Shown here one piece after another: positions 4,424 to 5,163 of a DNA stretch of 5,163 nt. Position 1 is the stretch's first letter, and every line of letters starts with the position of its first letter. The position numbers and the translations under genes are program-made. A model generated the notes under the pieces. The model searched no databases. It was not told the DNA's origin and saw only the letters and a list, made by a program, of their open reading frames with translations. The DNA is taken from positions 1 to 5,163 of the forward strand of contig DAOWJG010000169.1 in the NCBI GenBank assembly GCA_030640485.1. The letters run 5' to 3'. Source of the DNA: Dehalococcoidales bacterium (GTDB taxonomy: Bacteria; Chloroflexota; Dehalococcoidia; Dehalococcoidales; UBA5760).

Positions 4424-5163
4424 ATGAATAATGCGGTAAATAAAAGAACCGTTTTAATTGTGGCGGCACTAAGCACCTTCCTGGTAGGCTTTATGGGTTC
4501 CTCCGTTAATATCGCGCTTCCCTCAATTGGTAGTGAGTTTAAGATGGATGCCGTTTTGTTAGGCTGGGTGGCTACCGCATATATCTTAACTTCGGCAATG
4601 TTACTTCTCCCCTTTGGTCGGCTAGCCGATATCTACGGCAGGAAAAGAATCCTTACCTGTGGCATACTTATTTACATTATCTCATCACTTCTTTTGTCAT
4701 TTGTCCCTTCCGCTACGGTGCTTATCTCATTACGGGCAGTGCAGGGTGTCGGCGGTGCCATGATATATAGCACCGGGGTAGCCATGGTGGCTTCAGTGTT
4801 CCCCGTTGGAGAAAGGGGCAAAGCCTTGGGTATAACGGTGGCGATGACATATTTAGGGCTTTCCCTGGGTCCCGTCCTGGGGGGGTTATTAACCCAGCAT
4901 TTTGGCTGGCGCAGCATATTCCTGGCTACAGTACCTCTAGGAGTGACCATAATTGCCCTGGTTCTGGGGAAAGTGAGAGGAGAGTGGGCTGAGGCGAGGG
5001 GGGAGAAGTTTGACGTTATTGGCTCTGTAATCTACGGACTTGCCCTTACCGGGATAATATATGGTTTTTCTCTACTCCCAGAAATGTTAGGGGTAGGGCT
5101 AATTATAATCGGTGCCTTTGGAATTTTCGCCTTTGTCAGGTGGGAAATGAAGGTAGCACACCC
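4424..5163 (+). CDS. MFS multidrug exporter of the DHA2 (EmrB/QacA, 14-helix) family, 3' truncated by the window
   Basis: The frame is open from ATG 4424 to the window edge, giving 246 complete codons, about half of a usual DHA2 protein. It is an inner-membrane proton-coupled drug or metabolite exporter by family. About eight hydrophobic segments are visible, roughly 10-30, 46-66, 76-94, 98-120, 134-156, 163-182, 198-215 and 222-238. Signature motifs are present: L-G-W-V-A-T-A-Y at 46-53, motif A G-R-L-A-D-I-Y-G-R-K-R at 65-75, motif B R104-x2-Q107-G108-x-G110, and the antiporter motif C around G149-P150 and G153-G154. In helix 1 the usual L-D-x-T-I-V-N is M-G-S-S-V-N (24-29), without the acidic residue. 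I recall the same form in some methanogen and Chloroflexota relatives. No clear ribosome binding site precedes the start; the nearby -10 suggests an almost leaderless message. Confidence 0.93.
   Translation, partial: MNNAVNKRTVLIVAALSTFLVGFMGSSVNIALPSIGSEFKMDAVLLGWVATAYILTSAMLLLPFGRLADIYGRKRILTCGILIYIISSLLLSFVPSATVLISLRAVQGVGGAMIYSTGVAMVASVFPVGERGKALGITVAMTYLGLSLGPVLGGLLTQHFGWRSIFLATVPLGVTIIALVLGKVRGEWAEARGEKFDVIGSVIYGLALTGIIYGFSLLPEMLGVGLIIIGAFGIFAFVRWEMKVAH

Noticed and set aside
4672..4950. A 92-codon minus-strand frame
   Set aside because: It is antisense to helices 3-6 of the exporter, whose motifs A, B and C prove the plus strand is the coding one.

Overview
The window looks like a piece of a bacterial chromosome of moderate GC content. 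Three well-formed protein genes of about 47-52% GC sit beside one AT-rich gene of about 30-40% GC. The gene families (an acyl-CoA ligase, a cysteine-rich U32-family protein and a DHA2-type MFS exporter) and the bacterial-style -10/-35 elements suit an anaerobic bacterium. The exporter's first helix and the 9-bp-period intergenic repeats remind me of Dehalococcoidia-type Chloroflexota (or of methanogen-like exporters). That placement is from memory and was not tested.

Layout. 1-716 (+): an AT-rich, all-helical hypothetical protein, possibly cut at its 5' end by the window edge. 717-906: a convergent intergenic gap carrying twelve consecutive degenerate 9-bp units. 907-2391 (-): a class I adenylate-forming acyl-CoA synthetase/ligase with two degenerate core motifs. 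2392-2683: a 292-bp divergent intergenic region rich in signals. It has two similar plus-strand promoters (TTGACA, 17-bp spacer, TAGTRT), four copies of the heptamer TAGTATA in two inverted pairs, and a long imperfect hairpin followed by a T-run between the promoters. 2684-3838 (+): a U32-family protein with two cysteine clusters. 3908-4264 (-): a small basic-protein gene of 38 codons with a strong ribosome binding site and a perfect -10. Its frame stays open for 79 codons beyond a single TAG. 4424-end (+): the first 246 codons of a DHA2/EmrB-like exporter, apparently with an almost leaderless message.

How the genes relate. The ligase and the U32 gene are divergent and share an intergenic region with repeated dyads, so co-regulation is plausible. 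Nothing in the sequence proves a common pathway. The small minus-strand gene and the exporter form a second divergent pair around an interrupted dyad at 4326-4359. No RNA gene, CRISPR array or insertion sequence is recognisable. The items most worth checking are the TAG-interrupted small gene and the 2434-2657 regulatory region.
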